DNA of 7,326 nt from Dehalococcoidia bacterium (GCA_002730485.1 PCAH01000071.1:1-7326); one strand, 5' to 3'; counted from the first letter of the stretch, positions 1 to 6,161 are shown. Numbers and translations are program-made. Notes: generated by a model from the sequence alone, not told the origin.

Positions 1-184
1 GGGCCCAGTTGAGGCTGTCGCCCCAGGAGCCTCTGAAAGAGAACTTCGAGATCAATCGTTTCATATCCGCGCTTTGGCAATGTTCGCAATTGGGCTGCTT
101 TTCCTGGCTGTCTTCAGACGTGGTGCGAACGAGGATCGAGGATATCTTCTGGCAGTCTCCGCAGCGGTATTCGTAGAGAGGCAC
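1..184 (-). CDS. FmdB-type zinc ribbon protein, N-terminal part (runs off the left edge)
   Basis: This is the first 61 codons of a small putative regulatory protein of the FmdB/CxxC_CxxC_SSSS zinc ribbon family. The protein begins MPLYEYRCGDC, the hallmark of the family, and two CxxC pairs (C8/C11 and C33/C36) can bind one zinc ion. After them come the family-typical segment KRLISKFSFRGSWGDSLNW and the window edge, so the C-terminus is missing. The start is GTG at 184-182. An in-frame TAA lies two codons upstream (gac-taa-aaa-GTG), so no earlier start is possible. The Shine-Dalgarno signal is weak. The gene is divergent from polA. FmdB was named for a proposed role in regulating formamidase/amidase genes, but for most members the function is unknown, and nothing here reveals a target. 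Confidence 0.85.
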   Translation of the reverse strand, partial: MPLYEYRCGDCQKISSILVRTTSEDSQEKQPNCEHCQSADMKRLISKFSFRGSWGDSLNWA

Positions 185-244
185 TTTTTAGTCCAGCTTG
201 ACCAAGTTCGTTTCTTAAGGGTTTCTTTCGTGGCGTGAGCATAC

Positions 245-253
245 ATTTTAGCA
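245..253 (-). promoter_or_regulatory. Candidate extended -10 promoter for the zinc ribbon gene
   Basis: On the minus strand the sequence reads TGCTAAAAT, an extended -10 element (TGn before a hexamer matching TATAAT at five of six positions). No good -35 hexamer lies 16-18 bases upstream, as expected for an extended -10 promoter. Transcription would start near position 238, giving a leader of about 55 bases before the GTG start. The call rests on consensus match and position only. Confidence 0.4.
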
Positions 254-343
254 TGAGCCTATTGGTGCGGCTCCGGTGGCCTGCAAGTAAGAAGACAAGA
301 ACGATACTGACGCGGACCACGCGCGCGAATCACTCGTGGCTAA

Positions 344-351
344 TGTATAAT
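344..351 (+). promoter_or_regulatory. Candidate -10 element of the polA promoter
   Basis: TGTATAAT contains a perfect TATAAT hexamer at 346-351, placed about 105 bases before the polA start. The TG directly abuts the hexamer instead of being one base away. The 16-18-base upstream window is GC-rich (cgcgcgcgaat) and holds no recognisable -35 hexamer, so the promoter may depend on an activator or on local sequence. A transcript starting near 358 would carry a leader of about 98 bases. Apart from this element, the two leaders and the minus-strand promoter, I see nothing else in the 271-base gap 185-455. Confidence 0.45.
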
Positions 352-358
352 GCGGCCA

Positions 359-427
359 CCCAAGTCGCAGTCCCACAAGGCTCCAAAAGTGAACTTGAAT
401 CAGAGGGTGACCAGACTTGCTTGGGAC
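359..427 (+). other. Possible folded leader of polA with alternative pairings
   Basis: The polA leader contains short complementary blocks that compete with each other. GTCCCA (370-375) plus CAAG (376-379) can pair with CTTG (416-419) and TGGGAC (422-427), giving 10 bp with a two-base bulge. Alternatively CAAGTC (361-366) pairs with GACTTG (414-419), or CCCAAG (359-364) with CTTGGG (420-425). These foldings exclude one another. The blocks are short and may be chance. I found no match to a known riboswitch class, and the Shine-Dalgarno GAGGTG (445-450) lies outside all of them. Confidence 0.25.
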
Positions 428-455
428 ATGAATCCGGACCTGCTGAGGTGCCGCC

Positions 456-3290
456 ATGGCAGATGAACAAGCCCACACACTTCCCATGTTCGGCGATGAC
501 CAGCCGGAATTGGCGCCTACTCCAGAGGAATCGGCTGCAGAGGCACCTGTAGCTGCAAAGAAGCGCGAGCCGCTGTTGATGATCATGGACGGCCACGCCA
601 TGGTCCACCGGTCGTTTCGGGCCATCTCTACCCAGCGACACCTGACTGTGAATGCCACCGGCGAGGATGTGACCGGTGTCTACGGTTTCGCCAACGTGTT
701 CCTCCGCGCCCTCAACGAATGGAACCCCGCGTACTGCGCCATCGCCTTTGACCTGTCAGCGCCGACGTTCCGCCACAAGCAGTTCCCTGAGTACAAAGGA
801 CAACGGGAGTCCACACCGGAGGAGCTTAGGCCTCAGTTTGGCCGGGTGAAGCAGCTGATGGAATCCTTTGGCGTGCCGGTGTTCGAACTGGAAGGCTGGG
901 AGGCTGACGACGTTATCGGAACCCTGGCGGCCCAGGCAGAGAAATTGGGTATGGACTCGGTCATCCTCACCGGAGACCGGGACACCTTCCAGTTGATCTC
1001 CCCCAAGATCAAGGTGGATCTGGCTTCCAGCATCCAGGACCGAAAAGTCTACGATGAAGCGGCCCTGATGGAACGTTACTCCGGCCTCACCGCAGCCCAG
1101 CAGACCGACTTCAAAGCCCTTCTTGGGGACACTTCAGACAACATACCGGGCATTCCCAAGGTTGGGGAGAAGACGGCTATCACACTGCTCAATGATTACC
1201 AGAACCTGGAAGGTATCTATGAGCATTTGGAAGAGGTCAAACGCCCCAGCGTGAAGGCCTCTTTAGCTGAGTTCAAGGACCGGGCGTTCTTCAACCGGGA
1301 GATCATGACCATCGACTGTGATAGTCCGGTGGAATTGGACCTGGACGCTGCAAAGTTTGGGGACTTTGACCGTAACTCCGTGGTCCAGTTCATGACTGAG
1401 CTGGAGTTCTTCACCGTCATTCCGCGCATCCCCGAGTCTGACAGCTCGGATACTGCAGCGGAAATAAAGGAGACGGGAGAACAGGCTCCGGCAGAAGACG
1501 TCGATTACACCATCGTGCAGAACAAAGACCAACTGGAGCAGATGCTGGCCACATTATATGAGGCCGGAAAGTTCTCCTTTGATACTGAGACCACCGGCCT
1601 AGACGCCGTTCAGGCTGGTCTGGTCGGTCTGAGTTTCTCCACTGCGCCCTCGGTCGCCTGGTACGTGCCGGTCGGGCACCAAGAGGGCGAACAGATGCCC
1701 ATGGAGGAAGTGCTGGCCGCAGTTCGTCCCATATTTGAGGATGCTGCTATCAGTAAGTGCGCCCACAACGCCAACTACGACATGACGATCTTGGCCAGCC
1801 ACGGGATTGAGTGCCAAGGGGTCGACTTCGACACCATGGTGGCCGCGCATCTGCTCAGTCGTGGGCAGTTGGGACTCAAGAACCTGGCGCTGGATGTTCT
1901 GGGCCACGAAATGACAGCCATCAACACGTTGATAGGCACCGGCAAGAAGCAGATCACCTTTGATCAAGTGGATATCGTGGACGCCGCTCCTTACGCCGCG
2001 GCCGACGCCGACATGACGGGTCGCCTGCGACAGGCCTTTGAAGAGCCGGTGGTCCGAGAGGGCATGAGTTCCCTGATGACTGACATGGAGATGCCGTTGG
2101 TCCCGATCTTGGTGACCATGCAGCGGAACGGCATCAAGCTGGATACCGCCGGATTGCGGGAAATGTCTGAGGACCTGCGTGAGCAGATGTATCAGACGGA
2201 AGAGGAACTTTACAAATCCATTGGTCACTCCGTGAACATCAACTCGCCCCAGCAGTTGAGCGATTTGCTGTTCAATGAGATAGGCCTGCCCAAGACCAAA
2301 CGCACCAAGACCGGTTACTCCACTGACGCCAACTCCCTGGAGAATCTGAAGGGTCTGCATCCGGTGGTGGACCAGATACTGGAGTACCGGCAGGTGTCCA
2401 AGCTCAAGTCCACCTATGTGGATGCGCTGCCAGACATGGTCAACCCGGCCACCGGACGGGTGCACACAAGCTACAACCAGACCGGCTCGGCAACGGGGCG
2501 CATGTCCAGCAGTGATCCCAACTTGCAGAACATCCCTATCCGCACTGAGATGGGACGGCAGGTGCGTAAGGCGTTCGTGGCCGACGGCGCTCCAGACTGG
2601 CTGCTATTCTCCGCCGACTACTCCCAGATTGAATTGCGGGTGCTGGCCCACATATCGCAGGACCCGGGTTTGCTGGAGGCCTTCCAGCGGGGTGAGGATA
2701 TCCACTCGTCCACCGCGTCATTGATGTTTGAGGTGCCGCTGAACGACGTGGTAGCTGACCAGCGTCGTATCGCCAAGGTGCTTAACTTCGGGGTGATCTA
2801 CGGCCTGTCCGCCCACGGAATCTCCCAGCAAACGGGTTTCAGCCGAGAAGAAGGGGCATCGTTCATCGAGGCCTACTTCGCTAAGTATCCCGGGATCAGC
2901 GAATACCTGGAGCGGGTGAAGGTGCAAGCCAGGGCAGAACAGTACGTGGAAACGCTGCTCGGGCGGCGGAGATATCTGCCAGACATCAACAGCCCCAACT
3001 TCAACGTCCGTGGCGGCGCCGAACGGATGGCAATCAACATGCCCATTCAAGGCACGGCCGCCGACATCATGAAGCTGGCGATGATCCGCGTACAGAAGCG
3101 TCTGGACGACGAGGGTCTCCAGACCAAGATGCTGCTGCAGGTGCATGACGAACTGGTGTTTGAGACACCAATGGAAGAGATGGACACCCTTAAGGACCTG
3201 GTTTTTGACGAGATGCCAGCGGCCATGGATCTGGACGTCACGCTGAAGGTGGACACCAAGTGGGGACCGACCTGGGGCGATATGGAGTAG
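456..3290 (+). CDS. polA: DNA polymerase I with 5' nuclease, proofreading and polymerase domains
   Basis: This 944-residue enzyme fills gaps in DNA repair and removes RNA primers from Okazaki fragments. The 5' nuclease domain spans about residues 40-325: D45 in MDGHAM, EADD at 149-152, D174/D176 in LTGDRD, and the helix-hairpin-helix GDTSDNIPGIPKVG from 224. An acidic linker follows. The 3'-5' exonuclease (about 350-535) keeps all DEDY residues: D376 and E378, D442, Y513 and D517. The polymerase domain (about 545-944) has motif A DYSQIELR (D721), motif B from R770 to Y782 with K774 and F778 (equivalents of E. coli K758 and F762), and motif C VHDE (H897, D898). All three activities look intact. 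ATG 456 follows GAGGTG by five bases. The first 38 residues are an acidic, proline-rich tail; D45 aligns with E. coli D13, so the N-terminus is about 32 residues longer. It is the first gene of a four-gene run. Confidence 0.98.
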   Translation: MADEQAHTLPMFGDDQPELAPTPEESAAEAPVAAKKREPLLMIMDGHAMVHRSFRAISTQRHLTVNATGEDVTGVYGFANVFLRALNEWNPAYCAIAFDLSAPTFRHKQFPEYKGQRESTPEELRPQFGRVKQLMESFGVPVFELEGWEADDVIGTLAAQAEKLGMDSVILTGDRDTFQLISPKIKVDLASSIQDRKVYDEAALMERYSGLTAAQQTDFKALLGDTSDNIPGIPKVGEKTAITLLNDYQNLEGIYEHLEEVKRPSVKASLAEFKDRAFFNREIMTIDCDSPVELDLDAAKFGDFDRNSVVQFMTELEFFTVIPRIPESDSSDTAAEIKETGEQAPAEDVDYTIVQNKDQLEQMLATLYEAGKFSFDTETTGLDAVQAGLVGLSFSTAPSVAWYVPVGHQEGEQMPMEEVLAAVRPIFEDAAISKCAHNANYDMTILASHGIECQGVDFDTMVAAHLLSRGQLGLKNLALDVLGHEMTAINTLIGTGKKQITFDQVDIVDAAPYAAADADMTGRLRQAFEEPVVREGMSSLMTDMEMPLVPILVTMQRNGIKLDTAGLREMSEDLREQMYQTEEELYKSIGHSVNINSPQQLSDLLFNEIGLPKTKRTKTGYSTDANSLENLKGLHPVVDQILEYRQVSKLKSTYVDALPDMVNPATGRVHTSYNQTGSATGRMSSSDPNLQNIPIRTEMGRQVRKAFVADGAPDWLLFSADYSQIELRVLAHISQDPGLLEAFQRGEDIHSSTASLMFEVPLNDVVADQRRIAKVLNFGVIYGLSAHGISQQTGFSREEGASFIEAYFAKYPGISEYLERVKVQARAEQYVETLLGRRRYLPDINSPNFNVRGGAERMAINMPIQGTAADIMKLAMIRVQKRLDDEGLQTKMLLQVHDELVFETPMEEMDTLKDLVFDEMPAAMDLDVTLKVDTKWGPTWGDME

Positions 3291-3325
3291 TTGGCCCGAT
3301 ACCAGCCTGATTTGAAATAACGCAG

Positions 3326-3343
3326 TTGTGGTTTGTACCACAA
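3326..3343 (+). other. Small hairpin just before the CoA lyase ribosome binding site
   Basis: TTGTGGT (3326-3332) and ACCACAA (3337-3343) form a perfect 7-bp stem with the four-base loop TTGT. The 3' arm shares two A residues with the Shine-Dalgarno stretch AAGGAACAGGA (3342-3352) of the next gene. It has no T-run after it, so it is not an intrinsic terminator. It could tune ribosome access to the lyase gene or mark a processing point in the transcript. The 66-base gap after polA shows no convincing promoter. Confidence 0.35.
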
Positions 3344-3356
3344 GGAACAGGAATAC

Positions 3357-4247
3357 ATGCCAGATATGGAACTCTACCGCAGCTTTATCTTTGTGCCCGG
3401 CAACCGGGAGAACATGCTGGAACGGGCCAAGTCGTTCAAAGCCGATGTCATCGTTGTGGACCTGGAAGATTCAGTCCATCCAGGCGGCAAGGAAGATGCC
3501 CGAGAGTTGGCCAAGAAATGGGTTCCGGCACTCCACCGGGAAGGCCAGCGGGTCATTGTACGGGTGAATTCCTTAGATACCGGACTGACGCGTACAGAAT
3601 TGGAAGCCCTGGTATCACCGCAGCTATACGGCATCAGCCTGGGCAAGGTTGAATCCACCTGGAACATGCGTGATTTGGACCGGATGCTGAAGGTGATCGA
3701 GCCGTCGGCGGGCGTGGAAGTGGGCTCAACGAAGGTCGTTGCCTGGGCTGAGACCGCCAGTGCGATGGTCGATGCCCGGGATATCGCCAAGTCCTCGTCC
3801 AGGGTCATTGCGCTGGCCTTTGGAGCAGAGGATTTCACCAACGACATGGGTATCGAACGGTCCGAAACCGGAGAAGAGGTCCAGGTGCCACGGTCGTTGG
3901 TGCCCATCGCTGCAAAGGCGGCGGGCGTAGCTTCTCTGGACTCGCCTTTCGTCTTGTTCCAGGACCCAGACGCGCTGCGTGCCGATGCCATGCGCGCCCG
4001 GCAGATGGGTTACACCGGAAAACATGCCATCCACCCCGCCCAACTTGACATAATCAACGAAGTGTTCAGTCCATCGGCGGAAGAAGTAGCCTACGCTCGC
4101 CGGATAATGGAAGCGTGGGATGAGGCCCAAGCAAATGGACGTGGCTCACTGGCTTTGGATGGCCGGATGGTTGATGTTCCGGTGGTGAAGCGAGCCCAAA
4201 ACCTGCTGGACTTTGCCGACGCCATTGAAGCCAAGAGTCGAAGCTAG
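3357..4247 (+). CDS. HpcH/HpaI aldolase - CitE family CoA ester lyase
   Basis: This 296-residue TIM-barrel enzyme belongs to the family that includes citrate lyase beta subunit and malyl-, beta-methylmalyl- and citramalyl-CoA lyases, which cleave or form C-C bonds in acyl-CoA esters using Mg2+ or Mn2+. Visible motifs: RSFIFVPGN (R8), VVDLEDSV (D35, E37), VIVRVNS (R69), GKVES (K97), AETA (E132) and GAEDFTNDMG (D159), the last two matching the usual metal ligands, and GKHAIHPAQL (221-230). The C-terminal DGRMVDVPVVKRA is also typical. No citrate lyase alpha or gamma subunit is nearby, so a stand-alone CoA lyase is likelier than true CitE; the substrate cannot be read from the sequence. I chose ATG 3357 because AAGGAACAGGA lies just upstream; a TTG at 3333 is in frame but sits in a hairpin loop before that site. 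It follows polA by 66 bases. Confidence 0.88.
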   Translation: MPDMELYRSFIFVPGNRENMLERAKSFKADVIVVDLEDSVHPGGKEDARELAKKWVPALHREGQRVIVRVNSLDTGLTRTELEALVSPQLYGISLGKVESTWNMRDLDRMLKVIEPSAGVEVGSTKVVAWAETASAMVDARDIAKSSSRVIALAFGAEDFTNDMGIERSETGEEVQVPRSLVPIAAKAAGVASLDSPFVLFQDPDALRADAMRARQMGYTGKHAIHPAQLDIINEVFSPSAEEVAYARRIMEAWDEAQANGRGSLALDGRMVDVPVVKRAQNLLDFADAIEAKSRS

Positions 4248-4264
4248 GTAGGCGCAGTCCAGTT

Positions 4265-4651
4265 TTGAAAGAAGATTTTCCACAGGCCGACCGGATCGTG
4301 CTCGACGGTATGAGGTTCTACGGGTTCCACGGTGTGAACCCGGAGGAGCGAGTGCAAGGGCAAGAATATCTGGTCGACCTGGCAGTTGAGATGGATCTGA
4401 GCGTGCCAGGTGGGTCGGATCGGCTTGAAGACACTGTCAGTTATGCGCATATGTACCGCGCCGTCAGAGATGTGATGGAAGGCGAACCACGAAATTTGCT
4501 GGAAGCTGCCGCGCAATCCATCACAGAAAAGATACTTGCGGATTTCCCAGTGAATTCCGTTTCCGTCAGGGTAAAAAAGCCGCACCCGCCGATACGCGGC
4601 TCGGTGATTGAAAACGCCACAGTAGAGATAACACGTCGCCGAGATAGCTAG
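4265..4651 (+). CDS. folB: Dihydroneopterin aldolase (folate biosynthesis)
   Basis: FolB converts 7,8-dihydroneopterin to 6-hydroxymethyl-7,8-dihydropterin and glycolaldehyde in folate synthesis; it acts in the cytoplasm, usually as an octamer. The 128-residue protein matches the usual length (S. aureus FolB is about 121). It has the motif GMRFYGFHG (15-23), E28 (equivalent to S. aureus E22), Y60 in TVSYAHMY (Y54), E80 in NLLEAAAQS (E74, binds the pterin), and K105 in KKPHPPIRG (catalytic K100). The start is TTG at 4265; all in-frame ATGs fall inside conserved sequence. TAGGTAGG (4245-4252), overlapping the stop of the lyase gene, may be its ribosome site, with a rather long 12-base spacing. 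It lies 17 bases after the lyase and 17 before the next gene. No other folate gene is in the window. Confidence 0.93.
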   Translation: MKEDFPQADRIVLDGMRFYGFHGVNPEERVQGQEYLVDLAVEMDLSVPGGSDRLEDTVSYAHMYRAVRDVMEGEPRNLLEAAAQSITEKILADFPVNSVSVRVKKPHPPIRGSVIENATVEITRRRDS

Positions 4652-4668
4652 GCGGTCGGAGTTCAAAA

Positions 4669-5232
4669 ATGAAAGTTCACGACTATCACCAAGGCAACCG
4701 AGACCTGCAGGCGAAATTTGGGACATTGAAGCTGGCTGACCGCATGGCAGAGCGCGCGGCTGAGACCCTTGGTGAGGGTGAACGGAATTTCATCGAAAAC
4801 GTCAACATGTTTTTCCTGGCGACCTGTGACGACCGAGGTCTCCCTACGGTTTCCTACAAAGGTGGAGACCGTGGGTTTGTGAAGGTGTTGGACGAGCGGA
4901 CCCTGGCCTTTCCCAACTACGACGGCAACGGCAAATACCAGTCCATGGGCAATTTGCTGCAGAACCCCAACGCTGGGATGCTGTTCATCGACTTTGATGG
5001 GCAGCAACGACTGAGGATTCAGGGTGTGGCTTCCATTGATGAAAATGACCCGTTGATGTCTGAGTACCATGAGGCCCAGTTCATCGTGCGGATTCAGATT
5101 ACCGAGTCATACCCGAACTGCCCGCGCTACATCCACAAACAGACGTTGGTTGAAGAATCTGAATACGTGCCAGAGGTTGGTCGGGAAACGCCTCAACCAG
5201 GGTGGAAAAGCAATCCTGAGTATCAAACATAA
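4669..5232 (+). CDS. Pyridoxamine 5'-phosphate oxidase-fold flavin-binding protein (COG3576-like)
   Basis: This 187-residue protein has the split-barrel FMN-binding fold of the PPOX family. Residues 1-44 form a charged, probably helical lead-in. The barrel starts at FFLATCDDRGLPTVSYKGG (48-66), a classic PPOX strand-turn-strand, followed by LAFPNYDGNGKYQSMGN (79-95), where family members contact FMN phosphate, and LLQNPNAGMLFIDF and RLRIQGVA (114-121). The segment YPNCPRYIHK (148-157) is typical of the COG3576 predicted flavin-nucleotide-binding group. It is not a confident vitamin B6 PdxH, as I cannot see the typical PdxH C-terminus. The substrate is unknown. The start ATG 4669 has GGAG (4658-4661) seven bases upstream. 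It is the last gene of the plus-strand run, and the terminator at 5261 follows. Confidence 0.85.
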   Translation: MKVHDYHQGNRDLQAKFGTLKLADRMAERAAETLGEGERNFIENVNMFFLATCDDRGLPTVSYKGGDRGFVKVLDERTLAFPNYDGNGKYQSMGNLLQNPNAGMLFIDFDGQQRLRIQGVASIDENDPLMSEYHEAQFIVRIQITESYPNCPRYIHKQTLVEESEYVPEVGRETPQPGWKSNPEYQT

Positions 5233-5260
5233 TGTAGAGGCAGGTTCCTGTCGTAAGAAC

Positions 5261-5293
5261 AAAAAGCCCCTGAGATTATCTCAGGGGCTTTTT
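5261..5293. terminator. Bidirectional intrinsic terminator
   Basis: A perfect 15-bp inverted repeat (5261-5275 with 5279-5293) with a three-base loop TTA. The core AGCCCCTGAGA is flanked by five A on one side and five T on the other, so it works as a stem plus U-tract in both directions. It lies 28 bases after the flavin protein stop and 20 bases after the cupin stop on the other strand, and so would end both transcripts. Confidence 0.92.
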
Positions 5294-5313
5294 GCATCTG
5301 GCCGAACTTGAAG

Positions 5314-5673
5314 TTACTCGGCGGCGGTGATGGTGATGTGGGACATGTAGGAGTTAGCCTTGGCGCCGTGCCAGTGGTTCTCTCCCTGTAGGACGTGAAC
5401 CACGTCGCCCACGGTGATTTCCTGTTCGTGGCTCTCGTCGGCGACAATGCCGACTCCGGCGGTGACAACCAGCATCTGGTCGCTCTTGTGGGTGTGCCAG
5501 CCCGTGGTGGCGCCCTTTTCAAAATTGACGATGCTGCTGTTGAACGTCTTGCTCGCGCCTTCCGGAAGCAGGTTCTGCCTGGTGCGCTTCACATCTCCGC
5601 CGGTCCAGCCGGGAATCGGTGTGGCAATCGCGATGGGCTCTACATCAACTTCCGCAATCCTGATCACTCTCAT
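5314..5673 (-). CDS. Small single-domain cupin with a 3-His/1-Gln metal site
   Basis: This 119-residue protein is one cupin beta-barrel. Motif 1 reads GATTGWHTHKSDQMLVVTAG (54-73), with H60, H62 and Q66 as metal ligands; Q replaces the classical Glu. Motif 2 reads GDVVHVLQGENHWHGA (89-104), with H100 as fourth ligand and L95 where Pro is usual. The HxH...Q...HWHGA pattern is the one seen in the carboxymuconolactone decarboxylase-associated cupins and in manganese cupin hydroxynitrile lyases such as the Granulicella enzyme. The reaction here cannot be inferred; a small-molecule lyase or isomerase is possible. No signal peptide is visible. ATG 5673-5671 has an excellent ribosome site, AGGAGG (complement of 5679-5684), five bases upstream. 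It is a single gene, convergent with the flavin protein gene and divergent from rpmB. Confidence 0.88.
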   Translation of the reverse strand: MRVIRIAEVDVEPIAIATPIPGWTGGDVKRTRQNLLPEGASKTFNSSIVNFEKGATTGWHTHKSDQMLVVTAGVGIVADESHEQEITVGDVVHVLQGENHWHGAKANSYMSHITITAAE

Positions 5674-5722
5674 AAGACCCTCCTGTGGTCAACCTGATTT
5701 TCTAGTTAAAACTTCAGTGAGG

Positions 5723-5730
5723 ATAATACA
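5723..5730 (-). promoter_or_regulatory. Candidate -10 element for the cupin gene
   Basis: The minus strand reads TGTATTAT, with hexamer TATTAT (five of six to consensus) and a TG directly before it, much like the polA element TGTATAAT. A poor -35 (TTCCCT) sits 17 bases upstream. The predicted transcript starts near 5716, giving a leader of about 43 bases that contains the strong AGGAGG site. The rest of the gap up to 5830 holds only a weak 5-bp inverted repeat, CTGCT (5770-5774) with AGCAG (5782-5786). Confidence 0.4.
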
Positions 5731-5854
5731 CCGCGAACCAAGCTGAGGGAACATTCACGCAGCCGAGACCTGCTAAACGTAAGCAGCCAATCTCATTTAA
5801 GACCGTGGTATATGGAAGCCCGCCTGTGGCAGTTGTTTGAGCGTGGGTATTGTG

Positions 5855-5883
5855 TTAATCTGGGATTCAACCAATCGTATAAA
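5855..5883 (+). promoter_or_regulatory. Candidate promoter of rpmB
   Basis: TATAAA at 5878-5883 is a good -10 hexamer, with TTAATC (5855-5860) as a weak -35 at 17 bases. An alternative pair is TTGTTT (5833-5838) and GTTAAT (5854-5859) at a short 15-base spacing. The first would start transcription near 5890, about 50 bases before the rpmB ATG. Neither is strong on both hexamers. Confidence 0.3.
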
Positions 5884-5895
5884 AACGACATATTG

Positions 5896-5923
5896 TGCTG
5901 TCTGGTGCTGAGTCAGAACAGCA
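5896..5923 (+). other. Hairpin in the rpmB leader
   Basis: TGCTG-TCTG (5896-5904) pairs with CAGA-A-CAGCA (5914-5923): nine base pairs with one bulged A and a nine-base loop. It ends 16 bases before the rpmB ATG, next to the purine-rich stretch that must serve as ribosome site. There is no T-run, so it is not a terminator. A role in ribosomal protein autoregulation is possible, but no known L28 leader motif is recognised. Confidence 0.35.
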
Positions 5924-5939
5924 GTGAACGAGACGAAAA

Positions 5940-6146
5940 ATGCGCTGTGAAATCTGTCTAAAAGCTGGAATGACCGGCAACAATGTCAGCCACTCCAACC
6001 GCCATACCAAGACCCGGTTTGAGGCCAACGTCCACAAACAAACCCTGATGCGCGACGGCAAACCCGTCAAGGTTAAGATTTGCACCCGCTGCCTGCGGTC
6101 ACTGCACAAGTCCAAGAAGGTCCAAAAGGTCTTCGCTTCCCTATAG
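5940..6146 (+). CDS. rpmB: 50S ribosomal protein L28, zinc-binding type
   Basis: L28 is a small protein of the large ribosomal subunit. The 68-residue sequence begins MRCEICLKAGMTGNNVSHSN and is basic throughout, with the SHSNRHTKTRFEANV segment typical of L28 that contacts rRNA. Two CxxC pairs, C3/C6 and C48/C51, mark the zinc-containing (C+) form; many bacteria carry instead, or also, a Cys-free copy made when zinc is scarce. The start ATG 5940 is followed directly by the conserved N-terminus; the ribosome site is weak (GAACGAGACG), as in many ribosomal protein genes. It stands alone, divergent from the cupin gene and convergent with rpe. B. subtilis has rpmB close to rpe too. Confidence 0.96.
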   Translation: MRCEICLKAGMTGNNVSHSNRHTKTRFEANVHKQTLMRDGKPVKVKICTRCLRSLHKSKKVQKVFASL

Positions 6147-6161
6147 TCAGGCAAACGCTGA

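Noticed and set aside
61..320. Overlapping minus-strand frames of 61 and 68 codons at the left end
   Set aside because: The GTG-started frame from 184 encodes a clear FmdB zinc ribbon; the others are shadows of it.
453..460. GCCATGGC palindrome over the polA start codon
   Set aside because: An 8-base palindrome at a start codon is common by chance (it contains CCATGG) and shows no second copy or operator-like partner.
428..466. A 12-codon upstream ORF (MNPDLLRCRHGR) that overlaps the polA start
   Set aside because: It has no ribosome binding site at a workable distance (GGGA ends only one base before its ATG), while polA has a well-spaced GAGGTG; the overlap is most likely chance.
1599..2465. 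Long minus-strand open frame of 288 codons inside polA
   Set aside because: The plus strand here encodes the conserved exonuclease and polymerase domains; the antisense frame is His/Gly/Val-rich with no recognisable fold, as expected of a shadow in GC-rich DNA.
2718..3341. Minus-strand open frame of 207 codons under the polA polymerase motifs
   Set aside because: It lies opposite motifs B and C of PolA and looks like no known family; it is a composition artefact.
3333..3356. TTG 3333 as start of the CoA lyase
   Set aside because: It lies in a hairpin loop upstream of the purine-rich ribosome site; ATG 3357 is correctly spaced and the added eight residues are not family sequence.
5759..5788. 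Direct repeat GCAGCC and small inverted repeat CTGCT/AGCAG between the cupin and rpmB
   Set aside because: Too short to distinguish from chance; kept only as a remark in the cupin promoter entry.
5860..5880. GGGATTCAACC as a possible tRNA T-loop
   Set aside because: It does not fit GGTTCRANTCC and no acceptor or anticodon stems could be drawn around it.
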